Notes: generated from the letters alone by a model not told the origin. Counted from the stretch's first letter, positions 11,848 to 38,000 are shown. The stretch: 64,000 nt of DNA from Kryptolebias marmoratus (GCF_001649575.2 NC_051441.1:11474306-11538305); one strand, 5' to 3'. Numbers and translations: made by a program.

Positions 11848-11901
<54 letters not shown>
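11848..11901. repeat. (CA)n microsatellite
   Basis: About 26 uninterrupted CA units. Confidence 0.95.
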
Positions 11902-11902
<1 letters not shown>

Positions 11903-14900
11903 CCCTGTATGGCTGCTTGTTATTTACAGCGCTGTCTGCGAGCCTTCTGTGTGAGAGGTCAAATAACAAGAAGGTGCAGGTTTTTCTTCAACTTTAATTT
12001 TCATTCCACCCAAAATTTTACAAAACTAAAAAAGACTTCACATAAAGGAAGCACACGAATGAAGTCAACATTTTACTCTAAAACATGCAAAGAATTCAAC
12101 AGATGGAGAAAGAAACCAGGAATTTTATGTCATTGTACTGTAAGTAACAATTCAACGAAATATTTCAGAATTTTGTGGTCAAACGGGGGAATAAAAGCAA
12201 GATAAAACTGAGAATGCTGCGTGCGGATGTATTCACCCAGCTGGATCGAGGTCTGGGTTTGACCGGACCATTCCTGGAGCTTTAACCGGTTCTCCTGAGG
12301 CCAGCGGGCCGTCGCTTCAGGTGGGTTTACGCTCACTGTCCTGCAGGAAAGGGAACTTTAGTCTCAGACCTCTGGAAGACTCAAACAGGTTTCCCCTGGT
12401 TGCTTTTATTTCCACTTTCAGTCCATTAAATTTGGACTTTAAGGCACTTTATTACCAGCAGCCCATCATAAACACAAAATGTGATTCTTTTTCTTTATCT
12501 GAATCCAAGAAAAACATCAAGTATGACAAACTGACACATAAAATAGCATTTTAGCACGAAGAAGGTAAGCACCCTTCAGTTGCTGCATCTCTCAGGATTT
12601 ATTTCTGTTTCTTAAAGGCACAACTTTCTGTTCAAATGTTTAAATTCTTCCTCTTCAGGCTGGGCTCCTCTTTTGTCCCAAACTTGTCCACTTTCCTCAC
12701 GTCACACTGTCAGAGTCATGGAAGGTCGGGGCAGAAAAAGGGTTTAAAAGCAGCTAAAATCCAAAAAAAAACTTCAGAAAGTCTGAAGAACCATTGATCA
12801 AGTCCACTTTAAATGATTTCAAAAACAGATCTGGTTCCTTTCGAAATAAAAAACATAAAGAAGTTAGAGATTTTAAATGTTTTCACCGTATTTTAAGTCA
12901 GGTTGATTGAGTCTTTCTGTGGAGGCAGATGTAATTTAATTAGCAGTCATTAACAACAACGCACATGCTGCATTGTACCGTCCTTAAATGCTGAAAACAA
13001 AAACAATCAGAGGGCTTTTCTCTGCGAAGTTTAAGCAGGTTGAAGCGATTAAAGGTCAAACATGTGTGATTGTTTTGCAGCTTGGCGATCGGCGTCCTGC
13101 TTGCTTTGCGTGTTCAGAAAGTCTCCGTTCGTGACGCCCGGCTTCGCGTGCTGCTCGGCCTGTCACCAGACGGGCCTGTGGTGTGGCTATTCCAAGAAAA
13201 CAACCACCAACACTCAGATCCTTCGGAGGGACTGAGTCACAGAGGACGCGTATGACATATACCATCAAAGAGAAACACTCACATGGTAGGAAAATTGATT
13301 TAATTGAATTTTGGGGGCAAAGGAGACTGCCTTTGTGCGTGTCAGGGCAGTAACTCTGTGCTCTCGAGGACTACGCCTTCTCTTCTTTCCTATTTGTCTT
13401 AAAATGCTCTCAAATGTGGATTTAATCCATTATGATCAGAGATCCAATATGTGGTATGTTTAGAGTTTAAGCTGTAAATTTCCCACAGAATAACAAAGAG
13501 GAGTTCTGACAAATGAATAAAGCAGCGAATGAAACACAAGTACATCACTTCTTCTGCAGGTGTGTGTTTTCTGTAAAAGTAGTTGTATTTATTTAATATG
13601 AACACTTGGTTCGAGCGTGCTGCATTCCAACATGTGGACACAACCAAGTAAAACCGAGTGCTCTCATAAAAGATTTGACTTTATTGTAATTTTTTTCCAG
13701 ATGTCTGGCAGCAGCGGTCCAGTTTTTACCTCATAAACCAAGTGCAAGACTGCCTGTAAATTTTTATTCTTGAAGTTTCCCAATCAGGGCCCATTAAGCA
13801 GACTGGAGCTGGTGTTTTAGACACCAAAATAGCAGTGGAAGTATGAAAAACTGTTTTATAAAACTGTTAAAATCACTTCCTGCTTTCAGTGAACTACTGT
13901 GACCAAAATCTCTCCAAGTCAGATTTTTCTCTCATCCATTAAAGCTGGAGTCCAAATTTAACAGGAGATTGTGAGGGTTTCCCCACAGAGAGGAGACGTT
14001 CCCATGGCAGTGTGAGCTGAACGTTAAAAGTGTGAAGTGACTAAAATAAACCTTTATTTAACAAAACACATAAACCATATTTCCCCTCATTCACCATTAT
14101 TTTTTTCCACATGTATAAAAAAGAGAAAAACGAGGTCTCCATTGATTCATATTAGCTTTCTTTTGTTTCACATTAGTTGATTACTGAGACATGAAAACAA
14201 CCAAACAGAATAACGCAGAAAATGACATAAAACTAATAAAATATTTGATGCATAAAGCCAACGTCCTCATGTCAGTACGCAGGGTCTCGGGAAGTTTTGT
14301 GCATATTTTTATAAATAGAAACCAAAAGAGAAGAGAACAAGCATCAAAGACCTGAGTAGTGACTGAGCTGTAATCAGTAAGTGAGTTCAGCTGTAAAATA
14401 AAATTTAAAAACCAAAGCAGAAAAAAGTTTTACAGATGAAAAAAATCCACATTTAGAGAATGAAGGGTGTAAAAATAAATGTCATACAGAAGACCTTTGA
14501 CAGTCTTTTGCATGACTCAGAACTGTTTCTAAATCGTCATTTTTATTGTTTTCATTTTGTTTCTCATTTTTGAATGTCTGGTATAGTTATTTTAGAAAAA
14601 AACTTAAAGTAGAGACCAAATAAATACTCACAGACACATATATTCATCCAAAGTAAAAGCTGAAAAAAAGACCTAACAGCTTACAGTCCTCTTTGAGGAA
14701 GACTTTTTAGCTCATAAGAGTAACCTGGGTAGGAAAAGCAGATAAAGCTTGACCAAATCTTGTGGTAAAAAGTAAAAGTTTAGACTTCTGGACAAGTCAT
14801 GCAGTCTGTAGCTACTGTAATAAAACCAGACATGTAGATCCTGCTTGCCTGATGACAAAAAGTAAAGCAGGGTTGGACGGGTCATAAATATTAAAGAGGA

Positions 14901-15789
14901 ACATAAAACCTCAGCAGCTTCCTAACAAGACCTTAAATGTCTGGAACTAAAGCATACAGATTCAGATATTTCACGCCTACATGTAAAACAAAACCAGAAC
15001 AGAAGCATGTGAGAATGTCACATCCCTTCAGGAATATCATTTCTGTCACTTGCATGTAGAAATTCATACATTTATTGTTAATTAGTAATGCCTAATAAGG
15101 TTCAAGCATTAAAAATAAACTGATTGACATCAGGTAAACATAAGTTCATGAAAATGACCCTGTTGCATTTTAGAAATCCCTTTTTTTCTGACCTATTGGT
15201 TACCAAGCACCAACCCACCTGACTAGGACTCTGCAGAAGAAGAAGTGCTGTAACCCACTGGGACATCCCTGGCTAAGTAAATGACACTTAAATGAAATAA
15301 CAATAATTATATTTTAGTTTTATTTCATTGAACCATTCCTCCGTTTACTCCCACTTGTGGATTTCTCACATCATTAAAGAAGTACAGTGAGTGCCGTAGA
15401 TTAGGCTAAGCGTTATCCTGTTGTGCCGATTTAAGTGATTTAAGTGAACATTAACAACTTGGCGAGTCCTTTGAGGACACTAATGTCTTTCCCAGATATC
15501 TTTTTGAGGTATCTGTCCGTGCCTGCTGCTGGGCTGGCGCTGCAGTGTCGTATCCTTTAATGCAGAGTAATAAAATGTCGTTGAGATGAAGTAAGTGTTT
15601 AAAATGTTTAACATTTTATTGGGAACCTCAAAGGTCAACGCTGGGCGTGTAAAAGCAGAAGGAAATGGGACAGAAACATTGAATGGCTTGAGATGAGGAA
15701 ACCAAGAAATCTAAAATAATTTGGGGAACCAAACAGAATGAAACCTCCAATAAATAATCACCAATGAAGGTCATCAAGGCTACAGGGAT

Positions 15790-16090
15790 TTGCAGTTTTT
15801 ATCAGCATATACAGTTGAGTCATCTGCTTATGGCACTGGATAAACAAATCGAGAAAAAAAGGAAGCCAAGGACTAATCCCTGAAGCATGCCACAACTCAT
15901 ATGAGCCACTGAGGATTTCTGTTTTAGAGGCAGGAGCGTAAAAAATTCAAAGCTGAGTTGATGATATTAGATGATACAAAATACGTTGTTATCAACATTA
16001 TCAAAGACGGCGTTTAGGTCCAAAAACCTAAAACTGAGCAGTCTTCATTTAGCTCAGTTGTTGCGTAATAAATGATATAAAATCAGACTG
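15790..16090 (-). mobile_element. Decayed non-LTR retrotransposon (LINE) reverse transcriptase fragment
   Basis: On the minus strand, translation in shifting frames gives LDLNAVFDNVDNNVF (the usual DLSAAFDTVDH block), then GMLQGLVLGFLFFSI (the GxPQGSVLGPxLF block), then ADDSTVYAD (the catalytic YADD block with the Tyr codon now TAA). The order and spacing are those of a LINE reverse transcriptase palm, and Rex1/CR1-like clades fit best. Frameshifts and stops show it is dead. Confidence 0.68.
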
Positions 16091-17342
16091 GAAACTGTTA
16101 AAAAAACACAAGAAGAAACTCCATCTAAATCAATTTGTTAGTTTTCTTTTCTTTTGTCTAATCACTCTCAGCTTCATGTATTTTTCTTTTCTCAAGTGGG
16201 GTTTCTGTTTTTTCCTCCTTCTACCGTATTGGATGCAAGAAGAGATCTCTGTTGTTAATTTTAAGCCCATGGAAGGAGGGGGGTTTTCCGAGTGAGCTGA
16301 CATCTTTCGTAATTAAAGGCCATGAGACTTGCAATCTTTAGATCGTACACTGTGGAAGGGGGGTGGGGTGGGGACGCGTAATGGGGGAGGACAGTTAGAT
16401 TTATCTGTACTGATGGCAGAACGGGAAGTAGAGTCGATGGTTCAAAAAGCTAGAAAAAGTCAAAGAGTTACAGCAACGCTATTAGGGTTGAACAATCTGA
16501 GCTAAAGTAGTATTTTAAATGAGCTTCAAGGCTTGTCTGATTGCCTCTCATTCAGCCAACAAGAGAATTAAAATAAATACAGTGAAAGACGATCAAATCT
16601 TATGTAGTTTTTGATGAAATTTTACTTCATAACACAATGAATCAAAGTCAAATCAGCTTTTATTTAAATCACTTTGACTGATGTCGGTTCAAAATAATTA
16701 CTGATTTGAAAATAACTTATGATGCGCAAACAGCTGATACAGAAAGTAGAAATAATGTTGCTTTGGTTGAAAACAACTACAAGTTCCTACAGATGGAATA
16801 CATTTAAATTCAATATTTACATATGAGGTATTAATTGGCATACCAACTGAAATCTACAGAAAAGAAAAATAGCTTGTACCGTCAAACATATTATGTCAAA
16901 TCTGCATTTAAAAACTGCAAATGCACTAAAAGTATAAATGTGTCATGACATTATCCTCAATGTCCTGTCAGGTAACATGCCGGTATGTTTTGATTTGCCA
17001 TGTAATAAATAATACATGACAATAAATAATACATTTCTTTCATAAAAAATATGTAACTTTTGCACTTTATATCATCATAAACTATAAATATGAGCTCATC
17101 TTATGAACAAAGTCTAAAAACATGAATAAAGTAAATCTTTGTAACCTATAGAGAAGGTTCTCTATAAGTGACAGAATGGTTTAGTAAGTCATTAAATGCG
17201 TGTAGCTTTCATATTAGCAGCACTCCTGCTTTACAGTGAAGCTGTACCTGAGTGCTGCATGTCATGTTGACCCCCTCCCTGAGAATCTGAGCCCTGTGAA
17301 AACTGGAAATAAACAGAAAGTAAGACTCTTGTCAAATCGCTC

Positions 17343-29516
<12,174 letters not shown>

Positions 29517-32009
29517 TCAAACTGAGGGGGTGGAAAAAACCGAGTCGCGCATAATGAGTCCGCCTTTAGATGCGGAGACCTTCCAGCCTCTTGTGCGCTC
29601 TGAGGTGTCCCCTCCTCCTCTTTTCAACTTGTCCTTCGCACCCACCCATCCAGCAGCCCCGCAAGTCTCCACCCTTCACTCCTCACGCACGCAGGAAGTT
29701 CGGACCTTCAGCTGGATGCTACAGAAGCCCTGTAGAACACTGCGCGTCAGCAAACTCTCTCATTTTTGTTTTCTTAAAAAAAACAAAAAACAACTTTGAT
29801 TAGCACTCAGAGAAGAGCTGCCATCCCTTGAGCTTCAGCTCTAAATCAACACTCAGGCAACAGGTTTCCCGACCCAAACTTTAACGCAGTTAGAGCAGGA
29901 GGAGGTAGGAGCTGTCAGTGTGTGACCCAGCAGGACAGGCTGGGTCCGGGAGGATGCTGGAGCAGGGACTGGGTTGCTCCTGACAGTGAGGTGAAGTTCA
30001 GACTTTGAACTGACTGAGGGCCTCTGTTTTAAAGGAGGAGCGGGGTGGAGAGGTGTAATCTGTCTGAAGGAGAGGCGCGCACACTCACACACACACACAC
30101 ACTCACTCAGACCTTGAAGCTGTTTCAGACAAAGATAATGAATCCACTTCTTACTGTTGTGTGTTTAATGTCTTCATTCAGCTGCTTTGTTTAATAATAC
30201 CTGAGAAAACAGATTGGTTGGCTTAAATTAAAAAAAAAAAACTTAAAAGGAAAAAGTTTCATTTTTGGCTACATGCATATGATGCTTTCTGTGAACTTGG
30301 ACACTTTTTGTTTGTGCAGTAATGATGGAGCAGCAGCTCCAGCAGTGGACATTTTCTTCTGTTTACTAAAATTCACAGCTGATTTAGTTTCCTCCAACAT
30401 CAGAAAAGTGACAAAATGTCCGTTAAATTTCATTTACCCAGGAAACTATTGGGAAACAATGTGCAGTTCTGTTTTGCAGGATTTGAAGCTTTTTTTTTAA
30501 TAATAGCAGCTTCAGCTTTAAGGTACCAGCTGGTTTCTATGAGCTCGTCAAAACTTTTCCCATTGTAGAACATTTTATTTCTATCATGTCTGAAGTCATT
30601 CTTTAGTCAGATCAAGCTGTCCTGGCCCAAACCATGATACTACCACAATAGTTTCATTCAGTGGGCGAAATTCTTACGCTGGCATGTTTTCTTTTTCCTC
30701 GTCTTCTTTCTGATGCTGCAGATTAACTGTTAGTCCTTCACTCCTGATAACGGTCGCATTTATTTATTCATTGTCCAAATCTGTAACTTTTCGAGCTTGG
30801 CACATATTAACAACCCTTTTTCAGAGGTTCTCGGTATTCGTTTTTGCTTGAACTCGTGTTTTCTCTCACCCACACATACGTAAGGCTGAATTATTTCCCT
30901 TCGTAAATGATGCCCAAATATATTTAGGCATCATTTGTGATGACTGACTTGTAATTGTGGACTGCAAGTTAAAGCGAAAGAATTCCCTAGTTTTTTTTGT
31001 TGTTTTTTTTGTTTGTTTTTTTCTCAAATTTTCAAAAACCACCATGACCCGGAGTGAAAGTACTGTTTTTCACGTCAGGCTCTGAACAAACTAAACAAGC
31101 AAGGCATAAGAATGTTAATTAGTGAGCTTTAGAAAATCTTCGTAGGTGGATTATGTTACTTCGGGACAGAGTCAGTCTTGCTGTTTCTCCATTTTTAGCA
31201 GAAGCATCTCTCAGTCACTCTCAGATAGAAGACAGAGCAAATCTCTTTTCCTAAAAGTGTGAAGAAACACAAACTGTCAAATGTTTCCCCCCTCAGGAAT
31301 ATATAGAGTTTAGACGATAAACATTTTAGAGCCAGTGATTGTGGTTTCTTCTTCCTGCTCTAACAAAGCCGTCTCTGGATTCTTACAGGCATATATAGAA
31401 TAATGATATGTTTTGGGAGACAAACAGCCTTTGTAAATGTCCCGAAACAGAAGCCAACTTGGCAATAAAGAATTCACAACTTTGGAAATGACTTTGGTGA
31501 GAACGAGGTCAAGACCCGGGCCCTGTTTTACTTCCCCATCCTTTGCACGTTGGGATCGCAACGGCAGGTTTGAACCTTTGAATATAAAGCGCTGAGGGAA
31601 CAAATACGACCTCCAAGCTGCGAGCTGAGTCTGTTTAGTTGTTGCTCACAGTGATCCATGGCTTCTGTGCCTCCGTGTGTGCAGCCCAGACGATGTTTCC
31701 AACTGTTTCAGCCCGCAGGTATGTTCTGGTGCTGCGTCTCCCCGTGTGCGCCACAGATAGAGATTTCCATCACCAGAGGCCTGCTGACGGCGTGTAACAT
31801 GTGTCAGCTATTACAGCAAATTACGAATCCTCTCCAGCATTAGATGAACGTTCCACTTCAATTCTGCAATCCCCCCGAACGAGGAAGGAGTTGTCACCTA
31901 CTTGCCGAACTTTTAGAGTCACTGCGGGAGCTCTCAGGAGACACTCGCGTCACAGCTGCACTTTCCCCACAAATAATCCTGGTGCTTTTTATCATGGCCC
32001 GCCGCGGAA

Positions 32010-32400
32010 AGGTCTTGTGTGCGAGTCTGTCAGCAAAATATCTCATGACCCACTGGCCGGATTTAAATGTAATTATCACAAAACAATCATTTGATGGTCA
32101 TCTACGACTAATTAACTTTTGGAGTCAACCCGGTTCAAGATGGCCGCCACAGCTGATCAACATTAGCCAACACAAAAATGGCTATAACTTCATAAATTTT
32201 ACAGAAATTGTGATTAAATTTGGTGTGGAAGTAGCTGAGAGTAATCCCCAACACATACTCTGAGAGCTAACAGTTCAAACGAGATCTTGCAATATCATTT
32301 GATATTGTGCTAAACATTATTTACTAAATTTGACCAAAATGGCTACAACTGCATCATTTCTCAACAAGGTTAACACTCCTGCTTTTATCTGAATCTGGAG
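32010..32400 (+). repeat. Dispersed ~300-bp repeat family, copy 2
   Basis: The fullest copy of the family also seen at 20.04, 37.97 and 42.37 kb. Blocks include TCTCATGACCCACTGG, AAGATGGCCGCCACAGCTGA, CAACATTAGCCAACACAAA, AATGGCTATAACT, GTAGCTGAGAGTAATCC and CACATACTCTGAGAGCTAAC. Confidence 0.65.
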
Positions 32401-34342
32401 TAAAAATCATTAATATCTTGAGGTAAATATGTCTGATAAACAAACTAATTTCACTTTCTTCCTTTTCCTTTTAGGTATAAATTAGTTGTTCATGACCTTT
32501 CCACGGAAGCCCCCTTCAGAAGATCTGAGCTATCGCCTGAAGGATGTTTAAAGGCCCTGCAGGTAGTGAGGATCACAAAAAAAACAAAAGATCAGAACAA
32601 AGGAAGCCAAATGTGCGCAGATAGTTAGAATGAGTGATAGACGGAGGGCCGAACAGAATCACTCTGATCTCTCCCCCCCACCCACTCCAGCCTTTTCCTC
32701 TCCTCCTCCTCCTCCCCTTCATCCCTTCTGTCCTGCCACCTTCACACAGGTGCACCGGAGTTTCCAGACTCCCAAAAAAAAAAACCTCACCCTGCGGCCT
32801 TATTGAGACATCGCCGAATGGATCAGTGCCGCTCAGATCAGAGAGGGGAGCCGTTCGGAGCTTACGCAACACCCTCAGAGGCCCTGAAAGCAGATCAGGC
32901 CTCAGAGTTCAACATGGAAGTAATTTATATCTGAGGAGCAGCTCGCTGGCTTTCATTCCAACTTTACTAGCCCGAACCAGGAGGTTTAATTCCTTGACTG
33001 ATATAAACAGAGAGAGATGTAAGCCTGCAGATTTCCAGCTGCTGAAAACAATCTTCAACATGCCTTTCATCTTGACAATAAAAACTTAAGTACCTTTCCA
33101 GAGAGCATGTCTGCACAGGAGCCTCGCTTGTTTTTTTTCCTTTCTTTAAACCGTTATTTACTGTTCTTTTCTGCTTTATTGGGGCAGCAGAATCAAGCGA
33201 AAGGGGAATCCAAAGGGAATTAAAGTGAATGACAATCATGTCATCGCGTAAGCCGCAGACCGTTCGGGAAATGCCTTCTTTTCTAATCCTCGGCTCTGTG
33301 GTGAAAAATGTGGGCTCTGGTGGTTGGCTCCGGAGCGGTGCTGGGTGTGTTGGGGAAAGGGTGGAGGAACTGGGGGCAAGGGGATGGGAAGGGGCGGTGG
33401 GGGGGTTGGCCTGTTTGTGCCTGAGAGACGGAGAGGTTGAGATGTTGAAGAGGAGGTCGTCGTGATTAGTGGAGGATACGGTTTCATGCCTCCGAGCTCC
33501 GTGTGGGAGAGTTTGCAGCTCCTACAAAGGTGCGAATGTGAAAACACTTCAAACTGACATCGTGGACGGCCAAAAGCATTTATGTCTTGGATGGCATACA
33601 AACACATACGTGCATGTGTCTGCGGAGGCCTATTGTTCCACTTGCGGTGCCCGATCCCAGACTGCTCCTCAGTGAAATGCTTGTGGCCTGCTCCATGTGG
33701 CTTCCTTTCATCGAAACTCCTCGTCGTCTTAAATGCTGAATGCCGTGACGTCAACGCCAAACCTCAACCCTGTTTTTTATGCGTCCCCGTCACCATCTAT
33801 TTCCGCCCAGTGTGTGAAAAACAGCATTTTTTCCCATCGTTGCCGTTCCCCGACACAGACGCTTGGGTGAAACACTGCGCTACTGTTAGTGACCCAGGGC
33901 CTCCACCCTGCCGGAGGTGCGTGTTCACTTTCGCACTCGCTCCAAATGTGCCAAAGAAAGAACAAACAAACAGCTGAAATGGCTAAAGATGTGTGTGAGC
34001 GCAGCTGGCTGAACGTCACACGACTTAACTGGATGCCTTGATCAACTCATCAAACCTGGCCTCCGTAAATAAAAATAAGAAAAAACACAAAAAGTCATCA
34101 GATGGGTGTTAACTGACTGCAATTACTGGTGTAAAACCACAGGAGTTTGTCTCTCTGCTTTCTGGAGTTTCCCATCATTTTCAAATTCCAATCTGTGACA
34201 GCAACTGTGAGAAAAAGAAGCTGGCATCTTTAAAAAAAATGAGAGGAGAGTGGGGGGTGGAGGCTCCTGTCCATCGGCTCACAGTTGAGTCAGAGCTGCT
34301 AAAATGGTATCACCTGTCCTGTTAGATCCTGCAGGCCGCAGG

Positions 34343-34344
<2 letters not shown>

Positions 34345-34373
<29 letters not shown>
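34345..34373. repeat. (GT)n microsatellite
   Basis: About 14 GT units. Confidence 0.9.
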
Positions 34374-34375
<2 letters not shown>

Positions 34376-35079
34376 AGAGAGAGTGCTTCATGCTACAGAA
34401 ACAGGAGATCAGCTTCTTCCCGATGGGGTCTGTCTGACTTTTACAGGAATGTGAAATTGTGTGCAACTCAAACAAGCAAACCAGCAGCTTTAGGTGCTGC
34501 AGGTTGTTTTGGCCGACAGGGACGGGAGTGTACTAAATATATGACCCAACAGGGGGCGGGAAACAGACCTGCTGGGAGGTAAATAAACGGCGTTAAACTG
34601 AGATACTTCACTTTAGGGATGGACGTGTTGAGTAAAGTCGTCTGAGTCAAAAGCTGGAGGATGTTCAGCAGCTTTGACAGTGAAAAGTCAGCATTGTTTT
34701 TTTTTTTTTTTAAATATCAGTTTGCTGACTCTAAGGCACGGGGACAGTTTTTTCAAAACTATCTTTCAATTTGTCGTTTCTAAAAGTATCATTGTAAACC
34801 CTGCCAACAACCCAAAACGCTATAATAACGCTGCCAGGCCTGAGATGACACCTTAACCTGCGCAAACACTAGATGAGCCTCTGTCTCAAGAACCAAGCAA
34901 GGCTCCTAATCAGTAAAAAGAGCCATGATATCACGCCGCTGTTGGCTTGGCAGATTAGAGACATAACAGCGGCAGACTGACTTAATAATCATAATTCTGT
35001 GGTTCATTTTAATTGGCGATAGCTGCTGTAGAGCTATCTACAGCAGGGATTGTATTGGTTATTTATAACCTTTTTCACA

Positions 35080-35116
35080 GAACCCCACTTTAAACAGATC
35101 TGAACTATCCCTTTAA
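35080..35116 (-). repeat. Right-hand terminus of a TTAAAGGGATAG element
   Basis: ACTATCCCTTTAA is the complement of the family terminus, preceded by CCACTTTAAA as in the 27.36 kb element. I could not identify its left partner. Confidence 0.4.
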
Positions 35117-36291
35117 GGACTGAAAATAGCAGTCACTGCAAAATGACTTATAGGCCAGATTTTCAGGAAGCTTTTTTAGGCTTAAAACTAGACGATTTAT
35201 GTTTGCATTAGGCTCATTAAAGTTTGCATAATAACAGAAATAAATGGTTTTACAACTTAAAGGATCATTTTCAATAGGGAGGAAGATGGATGGAAAAAAA
35301 AAGATCCAATGCTGGGCAGCTGTCATCAGAAGGTAAATGCATGGCTGTGTGTGTTGCTCAATTAAAGCGCTGAGGGCCATAAAACTAACAGGAATGTGGA
35401 ATTCCCCTGATCCTTAAAGCGAGGATCCAAATATCACACAAACAGATCCACACAGTCAATGATTTATTTTGTCTGATGTCACTATTTAAGAGATTAGATG
35501 CACTTTAAGGAAATAACCTTCCCATGTGGATGTTTCTGTCTTTACATTTGTTGATCTCCATTTTTTTTTAAAAAAAAGCCACTTCCTCCTTTAACTTTTC
35601 CATTATTTACCAAGAACGATTGAAGTCAGAACGCCTCCTTTAACGGTCTTATAACACTGACAGTGATGCAGATTATAGGGTTGTGATTGGCTCCTAATCA
35701 CTGAGTAGTTTAAAGAGCTCAAGCACCTCTGAACAATTTTCTGCACAGGAGTTAGCAATCACTATGGCCAAAGGAGCAATTTCAACTATCAGGACCACCC
35801 ATCAGGGGGCTTGTGGGGAGTTACAGGGTTCACAAATACAACTCCATATGTATGTGTGCACAGCAAGCAGAGGAGGGGGGGACACAGGATGAAAAATAGG
35901 GAAGGAGTGTGCACAAACAAGCCTCCGGTTTTTCTTTATCTGGATCCCATACGAGGCAACAAGAGAGGATGAGCAGCCGCAAATTGCAGGGAGTTCTGGT
36001 AACAGGGTGGGAGAGTGCAGTTTGGGGTTGTGGAGGGGGGAAATCTGTGGCACGGCACCCGGGGAAAGACTGAGGTAATTACTTTCTGCTCCACATTCAG
36101 CCTCTGTGTACCAAGAAGAAAGAAAGAAAGAAGAAAAAACAATTTCAATGTGCCATGAAGCTCCTGAGACGCTGCGTTTGTGGACATGTGCTGACACAAA
36201 TACAGCATTTTCCACACAGTGTATCACCGCTCTGACTTTCTGCAATCCGAGCCTTCTTTTAAATCACTCAACGGATACTTTTTTTTTACTC

Positions 36292-36560
36292 TTAAAGGGA
36301 TAGTCGGGTGATTTTTGATAATCAATAGTTTGCACCCTATCAGCCGTGACGTCAGTCATAGAGCATGAAGTCTTCATCTGGGCTAGGCCAGTTTGGAATG
36401 TTTTTTCAGGCTTATAAAACAACTCTTTCTCAAAAACCGACACACCGGCAGCTAATATTAAACCTCTGCACGTTTACATGACACCACTTGTTTAGTTTCT
36501 TGCTGTGCTCCCAGCTGAAGAACGTCCATGTTCTACGCAAATGCACGTGCTGAGCACAGA
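36292..36560 (+). repeat. Partial copy of the TTAAAGGGATAG element family
   Basis: Begins TTAAAGGGATAGTCGGGTGA and continues with CAGCCGTGACGTCAGTCATA. An inner block (CTTATAAAACAACTCTTTCT) matches the complement of the 27.7 kb interior. The right end is not visible. Confidence 0.5.
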
Positions 36561-37309
36561 TAGGCCCGGTTTATGCAGATGGTGCTGTTTCAGCAAATGT
36601 ACCTGTCCACCATGAGTTCAGTATTGGACCGACTGGAGACACTGGTCAGGCTGGCCTCTGATATCCAAAGTTTCACTGCAAACCCAAGGTTGAAGCACAT
36701 GACTGTGGGACGAGATGAGCCCAGCGCGTGCAGCTTCTTCCTGGATTACTTCACCTCCTCTTTAAGGCCTTTTAAACGCCCCCTATCCCCCCCCCATGAA
36801 CGTCTCATATCAGACATGTGGGCACATTTTCCCTCCTCTTTTAAACGTGTCCTGCATCTCTGAGAACAAACAGCCCTCTCCCCCGACAATGAGAGCGAAC
36901 AATAACAGTGCCACACGGCTCGAGTGCTCCTTTGAAGCTCTGAGACAAAACTGTGCTGCCGACTGTCTGCCTGAAACCGATCAGGGCGCAGATAGAGAAG
37001 CGAGTGATGTTTGCAAAAAACGCGCCGCCGCTCAAAACCCATCTGTGTTTTTGAAGCTGAAGCTGCTTAGGAACAGGAAGGCGATGGCGTGATAAAGATG
37101 ACAAAAACTAAAAAATGGCACAAACACGCTGAGATTTCACGTGTTTGTTTTTTCAGTGGCAGCCCTCATACTTGCACAGGAAGATTTTATGCATTTGTCG
37201 TACTCACACCATCTAACATGTGTTCAGACTTCTTACTCTTTGTGAAAAGGACCACAAATGTGAAGCAAACTTCCCAGAAATATGAACAAAAGAAGGACCA
37301 CTCAGACCC

Positions 37310-38000
37310 ACCGTCAGCAGCATCAGTAACCTATGATACTGCAAAACATCTTGCCGTCATTTTAGCTCCTCTGGTAGGAAATAAACAAAGAACTCCATGG
37401 ATTTTGCAAACAAAGTCCAACACTTAAAGCTGGCTTCAGGGGGATCCCTTATACCTTTTGATGTTACATCACTTTTTACTTGTATACCCACATCAGAAGC
37501 AGTGGAAACAATCAGGAAACGCCTCTGGCAAGATGATGAATTAAACAACAAGAGCAGCTTCACTCTGTACCCTGCTGGTCCTCTGTCTTTTCCTCCACAA
37601 CCTTTCAAACATAAAGACAGTTTTTGTAAAGGAATGCATGGTTGTGCCATGAGACCTCAAGTGTCACCGACTGTAGCCAATCCCTACATGGAGGAAGTGG
37701 AACAAAGAGCCCTGAACTCCCTCGAGGGGACAACACCAAACCACTGGCTCAGATATGTGGACGATACATGGGTCAAAAGCCTAGATAAGGAAGTGGAAGC
37801 GTTCACCAGACACATTAACTCTGTTAATATCAACATCGAGTTCAACAGAGAGGACGCCAAGGAATGCCAAGGACGTCGAGCTGCATTTTCTGGACTGTTT
37901 GGTGCGCATGAAGAGAGCTGGAAGCCTCAATACTGATGTTTACAGGAAACCAACCCAGATCAACCCAGATCAGCACCTTCACAAACCTTTATAACACCAC
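37310..38000 (+). mobile_element. Penelope-like retroelement reverse transcriptase fragment (decayed)
   Basis: Translation gives TYDTAKHLAVILAPLVGN, then in a shifted frame from 37397 FANKVQHLKL and FDVTSLFTCIPTSEAVETI, MRPQVSPTVANPYMEEVEQ, and the catalytic RYVDDTWV (tat gtg gac gat at 37754-37765). After another frameshift it reads ELHFLDCLVRMKRAGSLNTD and VYRKPTQ. These blocks, in this order, are typical of Penelope-like reverse transcriptases. Frameshifts near 37390 and 37870 and shortened spacing between blocks show that it is dead. No GIY-YIG endonuclease region was found downstream. Confidence 0.82.

Larger units (their letters stand above)
7960..17342. other. Intergenic region, fahd1 to hs3st6
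   Basis: About 9.4 kb without a recognised gene. It contains two copies of the GCTACTTTTAGC repeat, a hAT MITE, a CA microsatellite and a decayed LINE fragment. The ORFs seen here are short, unconserved in composition and partly overlap repeats. The AT-rich part at 11.9-15.6 kb shows nothing I can name. Confidence 0.55.

Noticed and set aside
11848..11901. CRISPR-like or other regulated repeat array
   Set aside because: It is a simple CA microsatellite with no spacers; none of the arrays in the window has CRISPR architecture and the DNA is vertebrate.
33236..33760. Minus-strand ORF of 174 codons with Pro-rich segment
   Set aside because: Overlaps ORFs on the other strand, has no splice context or domain, and lies in a G/C-skewed patch; chance is the simplest explanation.
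37089..37310. Upstream extension of the Penelope-like ORF
   Set aside because: The frame is open, but no conserved Penelope block is visible before about 37310.
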